DNA of 64,000 nt from Betaproteobacteria bacterium (GCA_016125475.1 WGLR01000003.1:302577-366576); one strand, 5' to 3'. Positions 15,902 to 25,052 are shown, counted from the first letter of the stretch. Numbers and translations are program-made. The notes: generated by a model not told the origin, from the letters alone.

Positions 15902-16726
15902 GTGACGAATCCTGTTTCGAAGACCGCGTTCTACTGCGCGGGCGTGCGCATGATGGACGCACGCTCGGTGAAGCCCGTCGTCAACGACACCTTCGCGGAG
16001 TCGATGCTCGGCGAGGAAGGCTTGCGTGTCTTCGAGGCGTTCCGCAGCCTGCGCTATCCGAACGGCGCGAGCGTCGCGCGACACCGCATCATCGACGAAC
16101 TGCTCCAGGAGCGTTTCCGCGCGCGACCGCGCAGGCTCACGGTCCTGATCGGCGCGGGCTACGATTCCCGGCCGTTCCGGATGCGCACCGGTGAGTGGGT
16201 CGAGTTCGACGCGCCGGAGATCATCGCGCGCAAGGAACTGCTGCTGCCGAGCCGGGATTGCCCCGTCGCGCTGCAGCGCTTCGGGATCGATTTCGCGTCG
16301 GACGCCCTGGCGGAGAGGCTCGCGCCGTTCGCGACCGACAGGAAGGTCTCCGTGGTCGTCGAAGGGGTACTGCCCTACCTGGAGCCCGCGGCCGTGGAGC
16401 GCCTCGTGAAGGTGCTGCAGGAGCTGTTCCCCCACCACACCCTGATCTGCGATCTCGTGACGCGCCGGTTCCTCGAACGCTACGGGGCAGAATTCCGGGC
16501 GGCCTGCGAGGGTCTCGGTGCGACAATCCGCTGGGCGGTCGACGATCCGGTCGCGCTGTTCGAAGGGCTCGGGTACAGCCGCTTCTGGGCGACCTCGATC
16601 GTGCTCAGGGCAGCGGAATCCGGCTGCATTCCGGCGCCCGCGTGGCCGATCCGCTGGTTCCTGCGGTGTCTGCGAGACGGTTATGCCGTGCACGTCCTCA
16701 AGCACTCGCCGACCGGTGCGCACTGA
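15902..16726 (+). CDS. Leucine carboxyl methyltransferase-type SAM methyltransferase
   Basis: A 274-residue class I methyltransferase of the LCM/PPM1 superfamily. The SAM-binding motif is LIGAGYDSRPFRM (about residues 83-95), followed by the acidic strand VEFDAPEII and VVEGVLPYLEPAAVERL, the usual LCM post-motifs. The start is a GTG nine bases after the dehydratase stop. Bacterial members methylate polyketides, small acids or unknown targets. I see no nearby biosynthetic operon that fixes the substrate. It ends 230 bases before the metal efflux genes. Confidence 0.82.
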   Translation: MTNPVSKTAFYCAGVRMMDARSVKPVVNDTFAESMLGEEGLRVFEAFRSLRYPNGASVARHRIIDELLQERFRARPRRLTVLIGAGYDSRPFRMRTGEWVEFDAPEIIARKELLLPSRDCPVALQRFGIDFASDALAERLAPFATDRKVSVVVEGVLPYLEPAAVERLVKVLQELFPHHTLICDLVTRRFLERYGAEFRAACEGLGATIRWAVDDPVALFEGLGYSRFWATSIVLRAAESGCIPAPAWPIRWFLRCLRDGYAVHVLKHSPTGAH

Positions 16727-16800
16727 CCGGGCGGAACCTTCCCCGGGTGCGACGGTCCGAGGGGCGGCGCGTATCGTGGCGCTCCGATCCGTTCGGGAGC

Positions 16801-16840
16801 GGGGGGCCTCAAGTGGGGGCGGATGGGGGCCGAAATGGGG
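16801..16840 (+). promoter_or_regulatory. Four G-tracts (G-quadruplex candidate) upstream of the RND operon
   Basis: G-runs at 16801-16806, 16815-16819, 16825-16829 and 16837-16840 with loops of 8, 5 and 7 bases lie in the 230-base gap before the metal efflux adaptor. They are on the coding strand, about 117 bases before its ATG. Such a run can fold as a quadruplex in DNA or leader RNA. Nothing else is seen in the gap. Confidence 0.4.
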
Positions 16841-16956
16841 ACGTCGGACCGACCGGACCACGAAACGCGCGATCCCGCGTGCGGAGCGATCGTCTCCGCG
16901 GGTCTGCCTGCAATGGCGCGGCGCGGACCGTTGAACAGCCTTTTTCTGGAAACTGC

Positions 16957-18117
16957 ATGACCCTGGCCAGGACATTCTCGTCGATCGTTGCAGCCGTCTC
17001 GGTGATGGCGGTCGCTGCGGGCTGCACCAAGAACGAGACGGTGCCGCCGGCTCCGGCCGTCAAGGCCGCCGATCCCACGCTCGTCAAGCCCAACGAGACC
17101 GTCCTGTCGCAGATCACCGTGGCCGCCGTGTCCAGCGCGCCGGTGCGGCACAGCCTGCGCATACCCGGCAGCATCGAGATGAACGAAAGCCGGGTCGCAC
17201 AGCTCGGCGCGAACGCGACGGGACGCGTGATCGACGTCCGGGCCCTGCGCGGGCAGGTCGTGCGCGCGGGCGACATCCTGGCCGAGGTGCACAGCAACGA
17301 GCTCGGTTCCGCGCAGTTCTCCCTGCTCAAGGCCAAGGCTGAATCCGACTTCATGCAGCGGGCCGTCGCGCGGGCGCGGCAGCTCTACGATGCCGACGTG
17401 ATCAGTCTGGCGGAACTGCAGCGTCGCGAGAACGACCTGCGCATCGCGATGGCGCAGCTGCGTGCCGCGGAAAGCCAGGTGCGGGTGCTCGGCATGAGCC
17501 GGGCCGAGATCCTGAAGGTCGAGGACTCGGGCGAGGTCCACCCGAGTTTCTTCGTGAAATCCACGATTTCCGGCGTGGTCGTCGAGCGGAGCGTCGCGCG
17601 CGGACAGGTCGTGCAGCCGTCGGACAACCTGTTCACGATCGCGGACCTGTCGACGGTCTGGGTCGTCGCGGACGTGCCCGAGCAGGACAGCAGCAGCATG
17701 GACGAAGGGCAGGAGGTCGTGATCGAGATTCCCGCGCTTCCCGGCCGCAAGATCACGGCGAAGCTCGACTACGTCGCGGACACCGTCGACCCCGAGACCA
17801 GGACCGTGCGCGTGCGCACCGAGGTACCGAATCCGGACGGTCACCTGAAGCCCGAGATGCTCGCCACGCTCGTGATCGAGGGCAGGGCCATGGACGCGCT
17901 CGTCGTCCCGGGAGAAGCGGTCGTTCACGACGCCGGCAACGACTACGTGTTCGTCGATGCCGGCAATGGCGGTTTTCGCATCACGCCCGTGGAACTCAGT
18001 GACGAGATTGCCGGCATGCGCACGATCAAGTCCGGCCTCACCGCCGGCGAGCGCATCGTGACCAGGGGTGCCTTTCACCTGAACGGTGAACGAAAGAAAG
18101 AAGAACTAGGGGGCTAG
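16957..18117 (+). CDS. Heavy-metal RND efflux periplasmic adaptor (CzcB/CusB-like lipoprotein)
   Basis: A 386-residue membrane fusion protein. The ATG at 16957 gives a short signal ending MAVAAGC, a plausible lipobox. The order is N-terminal lead, barrel/lipoyl half (GRVIDVRALRGQVVRAGDIL), an alpha-helical hairpin with heptad-like Arg/Leu/Ala (about residues 130-185), the second lipoyl half (STISGVVVERSVARGQVVQPSD), beta-barrel and C-terminal membrane-proximal domain. It links an inner-membrane pump to an outer-membrane channel. The HME-RND pump gene is 209 bases downstream. There is no His-rich N-terminal extension. Metal specificity is not readable. Confidence 0.9.
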   Translation: MTLARTFSSIVAAVSVMAVAAGCTKNETVPPAPAVKAADPTLVKPNETVLSQITVAAVSSAPVRHSLRIPGSIEMNESRVAQLGANATGRVIDVRALRGQVVRAGDILAEVHSNELGSAQFSLLKAKAESDFMQRAVARARQLYDADVISLAELQRRENDLRIAMAQLRAAESQVRVLGMSRAEILKVEDSGEVHPSFFVKSTISGVVVERSVARGQVVQPSDNLFTIADLSTVWVVADVPEQDSSSMDEGQEVVIEIPALPGRKITAKLDYVADTVDPETRTVRVRTEVPNPDGHLKPEMLATLVIEGRAMDALVVPGEAVVHDAGNDYVFVDAGNGGFRITPVELSDEIAGMRTIKSGLTAGERIVTRGAFHLNGERKKEELGG

Positions 18118-18121
18118 CGCG

Positions 18122-18140
18122 GCGCCGGTCCGACCGGCGC
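18122..18140 (+). terminator. Hairpin between adaptor and pump genes
   Basis: GCGCCGGT (18122-18129), loop CCG, ACCGGCGC (18133-18140) form a perfect 8-bp stem just after the adaptor stop, followed by TCCTTCC. It could attenuate or stabilise the transcript before the pump gene. The rest of the 209-base gap shows no gene. Confidence 0.4.
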
Positions 18141-18326
18141 TCCTTCCGCGACCGCCCCGTTCGCGCAACGTCGTTCGTACGCGTGGAGACCATGCATGTG
18201 CACGTTCGTGTCCGGCGCCGGACGGTCCGCTGACGTAACGTCGGCGACGGCCGGTACGCTCATCGATCTACCGGCCGCCGGACTCGTGGCGGCACGCGTC
18301 CTTTCCCCGCATCGCGCGGCGCTTCC

Positions 18327-21300
18327 ATGAACACGCTCATCCGGATGGCGCTTCGCCAGCGCCTCGTCGTGGTCGTGGCCGCGGCCTGTCTGCTCGTGTT
18401 CGGCGTCGTGGCGCTCCGCAGCCTCTCCGTGGACGCGTTTCCGGACGTCACGAACGTGCAGGTGCTCGTGGCGACGGAAGCTCCGGGCCGCTCTCCCGAG
18501 GAGGTCGAGCGGTTCGTGACCGTGCCGATCGAGATCGGAATGACGGGGCTGCCCGGCATGACGGACATGCGTACGCTCGTCAAGCCGGGACTCTCGCTCG
18601 TGACGCTCGTGTTCTCGGACGACACGGACGTCTACTTCGCACGGCAGCTCGTGATGGAACGGCTGCTGGAGATCGCCCCCAGGCTCCCGGACGGCATCAC
18701 GCCCGTGCTGGGCCCGGTGTCGACGGGACTCGGGGAGATCTACCAGTACACCCTCGAGCGCGAGGATGACGGTGACCGGGCCCTCACACAGGAAGAACTC
18801 ATGAAGCGTCGTACCGTCCAGGACTGGGTGGTGCGGCCGCTGCTTCGTTCCATCCCGGGCGTCGCGGAGATCAACTCCCAGGGGGGCTACGTCAGGCAGT
18901 ACCAGGTGCTCCTGCACCCGGACCGCATGCACCACCACGAGGTGACGGTGCCGAGGGTGTTCGAGGCGCTCCAGCGCAACAACGCGAATTCCGGGGGCGG
19001 TGTCGTGCCGCACTACGCCGAACAGCACCTCGTGCGCGGCCTCGGTCTCGTGAACTCGATCGACGACATCGGCGGCATCGTGCTCAAGCAGGCCGGCGGC
19101 ACGCCCGTCTACGTGCGCAACGTCGCCGACGTGCAGATCGGGTATCAGCCACGCGTCGGTGCGCTGCTCAAGGACGGACGGACCGAGGCGGTGGGTGCGG
19201 TCGTGATGATGGTCCGTGGCGGGAACGCCAAGGACGTGGTGAGCCGCATCAAGGAACGGGTGGCAGAGATCAACGCGCGGGGCATGCTTCCCGACGGTCT
19301 CAGGGTCGTGCCGTTCTACGACCGCAGCGAGCTCGTCGACGCGGCGCTCCTGACGGTCACGAAGGTACTGATCGAGGGCGTGATCCTGGTCGTCATCGTG
19401 CTCTTCCTGTTCCTGGGCGACCTGCGCTCGAGTCTCATCGTGGTGGGCACGCTCGTGATCACGCCGCTCGTGACCTTCCTCGTCATGAACCGGCTCGGCC
19501 TGTCGGCCAATCTCATGTCGCTGGGCGGGCTCGCCATCGCGATCGGTCTCGTGGTGGACGGCTCGGTCGTGGTCGTCGAGAACACGTTCGCGCGCCTCGG
19601 ACACGCGGCGGGCCGCGGCCGCGACAAGGTCGAGACGGTGTTCGGCGCGGTGTCCGAGGTGGCCGTGCCCGTCGTGTTCGGCGTCGGCATCATCGTGCTC
19701 GTGTTCCTTCCGCTCATGACCCTGGAGGGCATGGAAGGCAGGATGTTCTCGCCGCTCGCGTTCACGATCGCGATCGCGCTCACGATATCGCTCGTGCTCT
19801 CGCTCGTGCTGTCCCCTGCGCTGTGCGTCTACGTGCTGCGGGGCGGCCGCGAGCACGACACGCGGCTCATCGCGGCGCTCAGGCGCCGTTACCTTCCGCT
19901 GCTCGGGGTCGCGATGCGCCACCCGCGCCGGACCGTGGCGCTGGGCATCGCCGCATTCGCGGGCGCGGTCGCACTGGTGCCGTTCCTCGGCACCGCTTAC
20001 GTGCCCGAGATGAAGGAAGGCGCGCTCGTGCCCAACATCATCCGCGCACCGAACATCTCCCTCGAGGAGTCGCTGCGGCTCGAGTCTCAGGCGATGGCAC
20101 TCGTGAAGACGGTGCCCGGGGTGCGGCACGCGGTGTCCGCGCTCGGTCGCGGCGAGAGTCCCGCGGACCCGCAGGCCCAGAACGAGTCGTCACCGATCGT
20201 GAGTCTCGCGCCCCGCAGCGAGTGGCCGGACGGCTGGGACCAGGACACGATCGCGGACGCGATCCGCGAGAAACTGCGTGCGATTCCCGGTGCACAGGTC
20301 GTCATGGCGCAGCCGATCTCGGATCGCGTCGACGAGCTCGTGACGGGCGTTCGTGCGGACGTGGCCGCGAAGATCTTCGGCGACGACCTGCGGGAGCTCG
20401 CGCGGATCGGCAACGAGATCGTGCGCGTGGCGGGCAGGATACGAGGTGTCGCCGACATGCGCGTGGAGCGTGCGACCGGCCAGCGCTACCTCACGATCGA
20501 CATCGACCGGGCCGCGATCTCGCGTTACGGCATCAACGTCGCCGACATCCACGACATCGTGGAGATCGCGATCGGGGGCAAGGTCGCGACCGGCATCTTC
20601 GAGGGCGAGCGGCGGTTCGATGCGGCGGTGCGCCTGCAGGCGCCGTTCCGTGATTCCGCCGCCGCCATCCGCGGACTCCTCCTGCCGACGCCGAGCGGTG
20701 CACGCGTGTCCCTGGACGCGCTCGCCGACGTGACGCTCGTCGAGGGGCCGGCGCAGATCAGCCGCGAGATGGGCAAGCGCCGGCTCGTGGTCGGCATCAA
20801 CGTGCGGGACCGCGATCTGGGCGGGTTCGTCGCGGACCTGCAGGCTGCCGTCGCGCGTGAGATAAGCCTGCCGGCAGGCTATTCGATCGAGTGGGGCGGC
20901 CAGTTCCAGAACATGGCCCGCGCGATGGCTCATCTCGGCGTGATCGTTCCCGTCACCGTGGGCGCGATCTTCTTCCTGCTTTTCCTGCTGTTCGGGACGC
21001 TGTGGCTCGCGTCGCTGATCATTCTCGTGCTGCCGTTCGCGTCGATCGGCGGCATCGTGGCGCTGTTCGTGACGGGGGAGTACCTGTCGGTCCCCGCGTC
21101 CGTCGGTTTCATCGCGCTGTGGGGCATCGCGGTCCTGAACGGCGTCGTGCTCGTGAGCTGCATCCGCGGGCTGCGCGTCGCGGGCAAGACCGTCACGGAG
21201 GCCGTCCTGGAAGGTGCCGCCGCGCGGTTCCGTCCGGTCATGATGACCGCGACGGTGGCGATGCTGGGGCTCGTCCCGTTCCTCTTCGCGACCGGTCCCG

Positions 21301-21467
21301 GGGCGGAGGTCCAGCGGCCGCTCGCGGTCGTCGTGATCGGGGGCCTCATCAGCTGCACGCTGCTCACGCTCGTGATGCTGCCGGCGCTGTACCCCTGGTT
21401 CGACCGCGAGACGCACTCGCACGACGCTGTGCCGCACCCGACGGCCGTGGCCCGGACGCCCGGCTAG
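18327..21467 (+). CDS. Heavy-metal efflux RND pump (CzcA/CusA family)
   Basis: A 1046-residue inner-membrane proton/metal antiporter with the 12-helix HME-RND layout: one helix, a periplasmic porter domain, six helices, a second porter domain, five helices. The proton-relay segment in helix 4 reads GGLAIAIGLVVDGSVVVVEN (near residue 409). It keeps the Asp and Glu but has Ala where CzcA-type zinc/cobalt pumps have an extra Asp, as in CusA-type pumps. I could not confirm the methionine triad of copper pumps. It needs the adaptor upstream and an outer-membrane factor that is not in this window. A perfect hairpin follows the stop. Confidence 0.92.
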   Translation: MNTLIRMALRQRLVVVVAAACLLVFGVVALRSLSVDAFPDVTNVQVLVATEAPGRSPEEVERFVTVPIEIGMTGLPGMTDMRTLVKPGLSLVTLVFSDDTDVYFARQLVMERLLEIAPRLPDGITPVLGPVSTGLGEIYQYTLEREDDGDRALTQEELMKRRTVQDWVVRPLLRSIPGVAEINSQGGYVRQYQVLLHPDRMHHHEVTVPRVFEALQRNNANSGGGVVPHYAEQHLVRGLGLVNSIDDIGGIVLKQAGGTPVYVRNVADVQIGYQPRVGALLKDGRTEAVGAVVMMVRGGNAKDVVSRIKERVAEINARGMLPDGLRVVPFYDRSELVDAALLTVTKVLIEGVILVVIVLFLFLGDLRSSLIVVGTLVITPLVTFLVMNRLGLSANLMSLGGLAIAIGLVVDGSVVVVENTFARLGHAAGRGRDKVETVFGAVSEVAVPVVFGVGIIVLVFLPLMTLEGMEGRMFSPLAFTIAIALTISLVLSLVLSPALCVYVLRGGREHDTRLIAALRRRYLPLLGVAMRHPRRTVALGIAAFAGAVALVPFLGTAYVPEMKEGALVPNIIRAPNISLEESLRLESQAMALVKTVPGVRHAVSALGRGESPADPQAQNESSPIVSLAPRSEWPDGWDQDTIADAIREKLRAIPGAQVVMAQPISDRVDELVTGVRADVAAKIFGDDLRELARIGNEIVRVAGRIRGVADMRVERATGQRYLTIDIDRAAISRYGINVADIHDIVEIAIGGKVATGIFEGERRFDAAVRLQAPFRDSAAAIRGLLLPTPSGARVSLDALADVTLVEGPAQISREMGKRRLVVGINVRDRDLGGFVADLQAAVAREISLPAGYSIEWGGQFQNMARAMAHLGVIVPVTVGAIFFLLFLLFGTLWLASLIILVLPFASIGGIVALFVTGEYLSVPASVGFIALWGIAVLNGVVLVSCIRGLRVAGKTVTEAVLEGAAARFRPVMMTATVAMLGLVPFLFATGPGAEVQRPLAVVVIGGLISCTLLTLVMLPALYPWFDRETHSHDAVPHPTAVARTPG

Positions 21468-21473
21468 CGGGCG

Positions 21474-21503
21474 CGTCCCGGTGCGGTCCGCCGCACCGGG
21501 ACG
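21474..21503. terminator. Perfect 13-bp hairpin between convergent pump and YciI-like genes
   Basis: CGTCCCGGTGCGG (21474-21486), loop TCCG, then the exact complement (21491-21503). It lies between two convergent stops with no T-run. Likely shared 3' end structure. Confidence 0.55.
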
Positions 21504-21516
21504 TGGCGGAGAAGGT

Positions 21517-21813
21517 TCAGACCAGACGTTCCTTGTTGAAGAAGGCCTTGCGCCAGCGCGTGACCGTGACCTTCTCGAACAGTCCGGCCTTCGTGAAGGG
21601 ATCCTCGGCGATGAAGCGCTCCGCCTCGGCCCGGTCGTCCGTGTCGACGATCAGCACGCCGCCGTGGCCACCCGTGCCGTCGTCGTCCACGACGGCACCC
21701 GCGGCGAGCAGCAGGTCCTTCTTCTGCGTGAGGTATTCGAGGTGCGCGGCGCGGGCCTTCGCGCGGACCTCCGCCGAACCGGGCTTGTCGATGGTCTGGA
21801 TCACGTACGGCAT
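21517..21813 (-). CDS. YciI-like small protein
   Basis: A 98-residue protein of the YciI/dimeric alpha-beta barrel family. It starts MPYVIQTIDKPGSAEVR and has the family's mid-region HLEYLTQKKDLLLAAGAV, HGGVLIVDTDDRAEAERFIAEDPF. The Asp in AEDPF and an N-terminal His are the usual conserved site residues. Preceded by AGGAGA. Function of the family is poorly known; members act as small decyclases or dehalogenase-like enzymes or stress proteins. It converges on the RND pump gene. Single gene, no clear operon. Confidence 0.82.
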   Translation of the reverse strand: MPYVIQTIDKPGSAEVRAKARAAHLEYLTQKKDLLLAAGAVVDDDGTGGHGGVLIVDTDDRAEAERFIAEDPFTKAGLFEKVTVTRWRKAFFNKERLV

Positions 21814-22059
21814 GATGCTGTCTCCTGTCTGGGGTGAATGGGGAAGGTCGCCGAGTGTAGGCGCAGTTCCGGCCGGCCGCGAGCCCTCCCGGCGCCACGG
21901 TCGCGGGCAGCCCGAAAGGTGCTCCGCCCCGCGCGGCGGACGTCGTCGTCGCCGTCGACGACCGCATTCGTGGTGCCTTCTGGCACGAAGCATGATTGAC
22001 CGGACGGATCTGGTGAACTTTTCCCTGGCGAACGCGGTGTCCGCGCTCGCGGAGACTGC

Positions 22060-22785
22060 ATGCTGAAGAAGATTCTGGGCCCCTTCCGGGAGTTCGGGCC
22101 GGGCGCCGGCCTGCTCTACGCGCTCGACCGCGTGCTCTCGGCCCTGTCGCCGAACCTGCGGGTGTACGTGTACGAATTCGGGGTGCAGCCGATCACGGAC
22201 CGCCCGCTGCTGCCCGAACGTCGCACGCGCAATTTCGAGGTGCGGGAGATCGGCGCCGGTGATCTCGAACTCGCCTCGATGCCGGTGCCGCAGGCCGTCA
22301 TCCGGACCCGGTTCGCGCAGGGAGCACGGTGCCTGGGCGCGTTCCAGAAGGGGACGTTCATCGGCTACATGTGGTTCTGCCGCAATTTCTACGAGGAAGA
22401 CGAAGCGCGCTGCACGTACGTGCTCGGCGCGCCCGCCGAGTCGGTGTTCGACTTCGACTACTACCTGTATCCCGAGTACCGGATGGGGCTCGGGTTTGTC
22501 GCGCTCTGGAACGGCGCGAACGCGCTGCTCCACCGGGAAGGCATCCGGCACACGTTCAGTCGTCTCACACGGTTCAATCTCGCGACGCGCCGTGCGCACG
22601 CCCATCTCGGCTGCCGGGTCATCGGCAAGGCCGCGTTCCTCCGGATGGGGCGCGCCCAGCTCATGGTCTCGACCCTCGCGCCCTACGTGAGGCTCACGCC
22701 CGCGGGCTCGGCGCCCGCACGTCTGGTGCTGCGGCCCGGCCGCGAGGGATCGCCCGGTCCCGAGCCTTCGACGCAGCAGTCGTAG
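22060..22785 (+). CDS. GNAT-like acetyltransferase family protein
   Basis: A 241-residue protein, soluble, with GGAG before the ATG. The middle (about residues 95-200) reads like a GNAT fold: LGAFQKGTFIGYMWFCRNFYEE, FDYYLYPEYRMGLGFVALWNGAN, FSRLTRFNLATRRAHAHLGCRVIGKAAFL. The RMGLGF segment is where acetyl-CoA pyrophosphate would bind but it is not a textbook R/Q-x-x-G-x-G/A. The C-terminal tail is Pro/Gly-rich. No substrate or pathway can be inferred. Alone between a YciI-like gene and the converging eutC. Confidence 0.6.
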   Translation: MLKKILGPFREFGPGAGLLYALDRVLSALSPNLRVYVYEFGVQPITDRPLLPERRTRNFEVREIGAGDLELASMPVPQAVIRTRFAQGARCLGAFQKGTFIGYMWFCRNFYEEDEARCTYVLGAPAESVFDFDYYLYPEYRMGLGFVALWNGANALLHREGIRHTFSRLTRFNLATRRAHAHLGCRVIGKAAFLRMGRAQLMVSTLAPYVRLTPAGSAPARLVLRPGREGSPGPEPSTQQS

Positions 22786-22816
22786 CACGCCGCGTCCGGC
22801 CTCGTCGCGCCCGGCG

Positions 22817-23641
22817 TCAGTCCCCGGGGGCGTCGCCGCGCCACGCCACGCGTGAGGGCGCGTCGATGCCTGCCAGCAGCGGAGCCTCGTCCTTGAGGGA
22901 CACGCCGGAGAGCCCGCGGCGCATGGCCTCGTTCGCGAGATGACGCAGCCTGTGGGCGGCGACTTCGTAGGACAGACCCTCCGGCGGGCGCACGTTCGAG
23001 ATGCAGTTCCGCTCCGCGTTCGACCGGCCGGGGCGCGGGGCGTAGGTGAGGTAGATGCCCAGGCTGTCCGGCGAGGACAGTCCGGGGCGTTCGCCGAGCA
23101 CGATCGCGGCGATGCGTGCGCCGAGACGCTGGCCGATCTCGTCGGACAGCGCCACGCGCCCCTGGCCGGCGACGACGATCGGTGCGAGCGTGCAGGGAAG
23201 CGCGCCCAGCTGCCCTACCACGTGCCGGAGAAGCTCCGGAGCACGGGACTCCACCGCGGTCGCCGACAGTCCGTCGGCCACGATCAGGGCCACGTCACGC
23301 GCGCCGTTCTGTTCGCGCCATGCGTCCAGGCGTGCCGCGGACGCCTCGTCGAGCACCCGTCCGAGATCGGGGCGGGCGATGAACGTGTCACGATCCGCCG
23401 CGGCGCTGTGCACGGTGAGGCACGACAGGCCCTCTGCCGCGAGGCGGGCCGCGAAGTCATCGACGTCCAGAACGCGGTGTACGGCGTCCCGCGCGCGTGC
23501 GTGGGCGAGCTGGAACTCGAGCAGGGCCCGTGTGGGCAGGCTGCTGCCCGCGCGGCCGAGGGCGATGCGCGCGGACGTGAATTCGCGCAGGTGTGCCCAC
23601 GGGTCGCTCGCGGTCGGCGCGCGCCTGCCGACGCGCTTCAC
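22817..23641 (-). CDS. eutC: Ethanolamine ammonia-lyase small subunit
   Basis: A 274-residue EutC. With EutB it forms the adenosylcobalamin enzyme that turns ethanolamine into acetaldehyde and ammonia. Family segments: DPWAHLREFTSARIALGRAGSSLPTRALLEFQLAHARARDAVH, GLSATAVE, IGQRLGARIAAIVLGERPGLSSPDSLGIYLTYAPRPGRSNAERNCISNVRPPEGL. I chose the GTG at 23639-23641 because it puts the usual dozen residues before DPW. A longer frame with a start at 23737 would overlap eutB by 65 bases. No strong ribosome-binding site is visible. It is the last gene of the FGGY-eutB-eutC run. No microcompartment genes are present. Confidence 0.9.
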   Translation of the reverse strand: MKRVGRRAPTASDPWAHLREFTSARIALGRAGSSLPTRALLEFQLAHARARDAVHRVLDVDDFAARLAAEGLSCLTVHSAAADRDTFIARPDLGRVLDEASAARLDAWREQNGARDVALIVADGLSATAVESRAPELLRHVVGQLGALPCTLAPIVVAGQGRVALSDEIGQRLGARIAAIVLGERPGLSSPDSLGIYLTYAPRPGRSNAERNCISNVRPPEGLSYEVAAHRLRHLANEAMRRGLSGVSLKDEAPLLAGIDAPSRVAWRGDAPGD

Positions 23642-23672
23642 GAGCCGGTCACCGGCGGGACGGGTCGCACGT

Positions 23673-25052
23673 TCACGGGCGAGCGAGCCCCAGCAGCGGG
23701 TGTTCGGCACTGGCCGGCAGCAGACGTGCGTCGGCATCCATGACCCTGTGCGCCTGCAGCCAGGCCTCGAACTCGGGCGCTGGGCGAAGACCGAGGACCT
23801 CGCGCAGGTAAAGCGTGTCGTGGAAGGACGTGCTCTGGTAGCTCAGCATGATGTCGTCCGCGCCCGGCACCCCCATCACGTAGTTGACCCCCGCGCATCC
23901 GAGCAGCGTGAGCAGGGTGTCCACGTCGTCCTGGTCCGCGTCCGCGTGATTCGTGTAGCAGACGTCCACCCCCATCGGCAGGCCCAGCAGCTTGCCGCAG
24001 AAATGGTCTTCCGCGCCCGCGCGCAGGATCTCCCGGCCGTTCAGGTACTCGGGGCCGATGAACCCCACGACGCTGTTCACCAGCAGCGGATCGAACGCGC
24101 GGGCGACCGCGTACGCGCGGGTCTCGATCGTCTGCTGGTCGACGCCGTGGTGCGCGTCCGCCGAGAGGGCGCTGCCCTGGCCGGTATCGAAGTACATGAC
24201 GCTGGATCCTACCGTGCCGCGCCCGAGCGCACGGGCCATGTCCCGTGCCTCGCCGAGCATCGCGAGCGTGACGCCGAACGACTCGTTCGCGGCCTGTGTG
24301 CCGCCGATGGACTGGAACACGAGGTCCACGGGTGCGCCGCGGCGGATGGCCTCCATCGTCGTCGTCACGTGGGTGAGCACGCAGGACTGCGTGGGGATCT
24401 CGTGGGTCGAGATGATCTCGTCGAGCATCCCGAGGAGTCGCACGACCTGTCCGACGTTGTCCGTCGCGGGATTGATCCCGATCACGGCGTCGCCGCACCC
24501 GTAGAGCAGCCCGTCGAGCACGCTCGCGGCGATGCCCCGCGCGTCGTCGGTCGGGTGATTGGGCTGCAGGCGCGCCGACAGGCGTCCCGGCAGACCCAGC
24601 GTGTTGCGGAAGCGCGTGACGACCCGGACCTTCCGGGCGACGAGCACCATGTCCTGGATGCGCATGATCTTCGAGACGGCCGCCACCATTTCGGGCGTCA
24701 GACCCCGCGCGAGCGATGCGATCGTCGCTCCGTCGGTCCCGTGGTCCAGCAGCCAGTCACGGAAGTCGCCAACGGTCAGGTGGGAAACGGGCGCGAAGGC
24801 CGCGCGATCGAAGCCGTCGAGGATCAGCCGCGTGACGTCATCGGTTTCGTAGGGGACGACGGGTTCGTCGAGGAAGTGCGCGAGCGGGAGTTCCGCGAGG
24901 CACATCTGGGCCGCGACGCGTTCCTCCGCCGAGCGGGCGGCGAGACCGGCGAGCTGGTCACCCGCTCGCGCCGGGCTCGCCCGCGCGAGAAGCGTCCGGC
25001 CGTCGCCGAAGCGGTAGCCGGACATGCCGGTGCGGAAGACGTGTGCGCTCAT
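23673..25052 (-). CDS. eutB: Ethanolamine ammonia-lyase large subunit
   Basis: A 459-residue EutB, close to the usual 453. It is a TIM-barrel catalytic subunit that binds ethanolamine and, with EutC, adenosylcobalamin. Conserved stretches: LQPNHPTDDARGIAASVLDGLLYGCGDAVIGINPATDN, THEIPTQSCVLTHVTTT, DLVFQSIGGTQAANESFGV, MYFDTGQGSALSADAHHGVDQQT and HFCGKLLGLPMGVDVCYTNHADADQDD. The start is the ATG at 25050-25052. It begins 10 bases after the stop of the FGGY-kinase-like gene, so the two are almost certainly one transcript. Ethanolamine use outside microcompartments is common in Proteobacteria, but the EutA reactivase is absent here. Confidence 0.93.
   Translation of the reverse strand: MSAHVFRTGMSGYRFGDGRTLLARASPARAGDQLAGLAARSAEERVAAQMCLAELPLAHFLDEPVVPYETDDVTRLILDGFDRAAFAPVSHLTVGDFRDWLLDHGTDGATIASLARGLTPEMVAAVSKIMRIQDMVLVARKVRVVTRFRNTLGLPGRLSARLQPNHPTDDARGIAASVLDGLLYGCGDAVIGINPATDNVGQVVRLLGMLDEIISTHEIPTQSCVLTHVTTTMEAIRRGAPVDLVFQSIGGTQAANESFGVTLAMLGEARDMARALGRGTVGSSVMYFDTGQGSALSADAHHGVDQQTIETRAYAVARAFDPLLVNSVVGFIGPEYLNGREILRAGAEDHFCGKLLGLPMGVDVCYTNHADADQDDVDTLLTLLGCAGVNYVMGVPGADDIMLSYQSTSFHDTLYLREVLGLRPAPEFEAWLQAHRVMDADARLLPASAEHPLLGLARP

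Noticed and set aside
14204..16975. A 923-codon minus-strand frame across three plus-strand genes
   Set aside because: Same cause. The plus strand encodes clear DsbA-like, PLP dehydratase and methyltransferase proteins with starts and ribosome-binding sites.
22000..22020. Sigma-54 promoter candidates with TGGCACG (also near 52780 and 60797)
   Set aside because: The TGGCACG half is present but the GC of the -12 element is missing at the right spacing in all three places.
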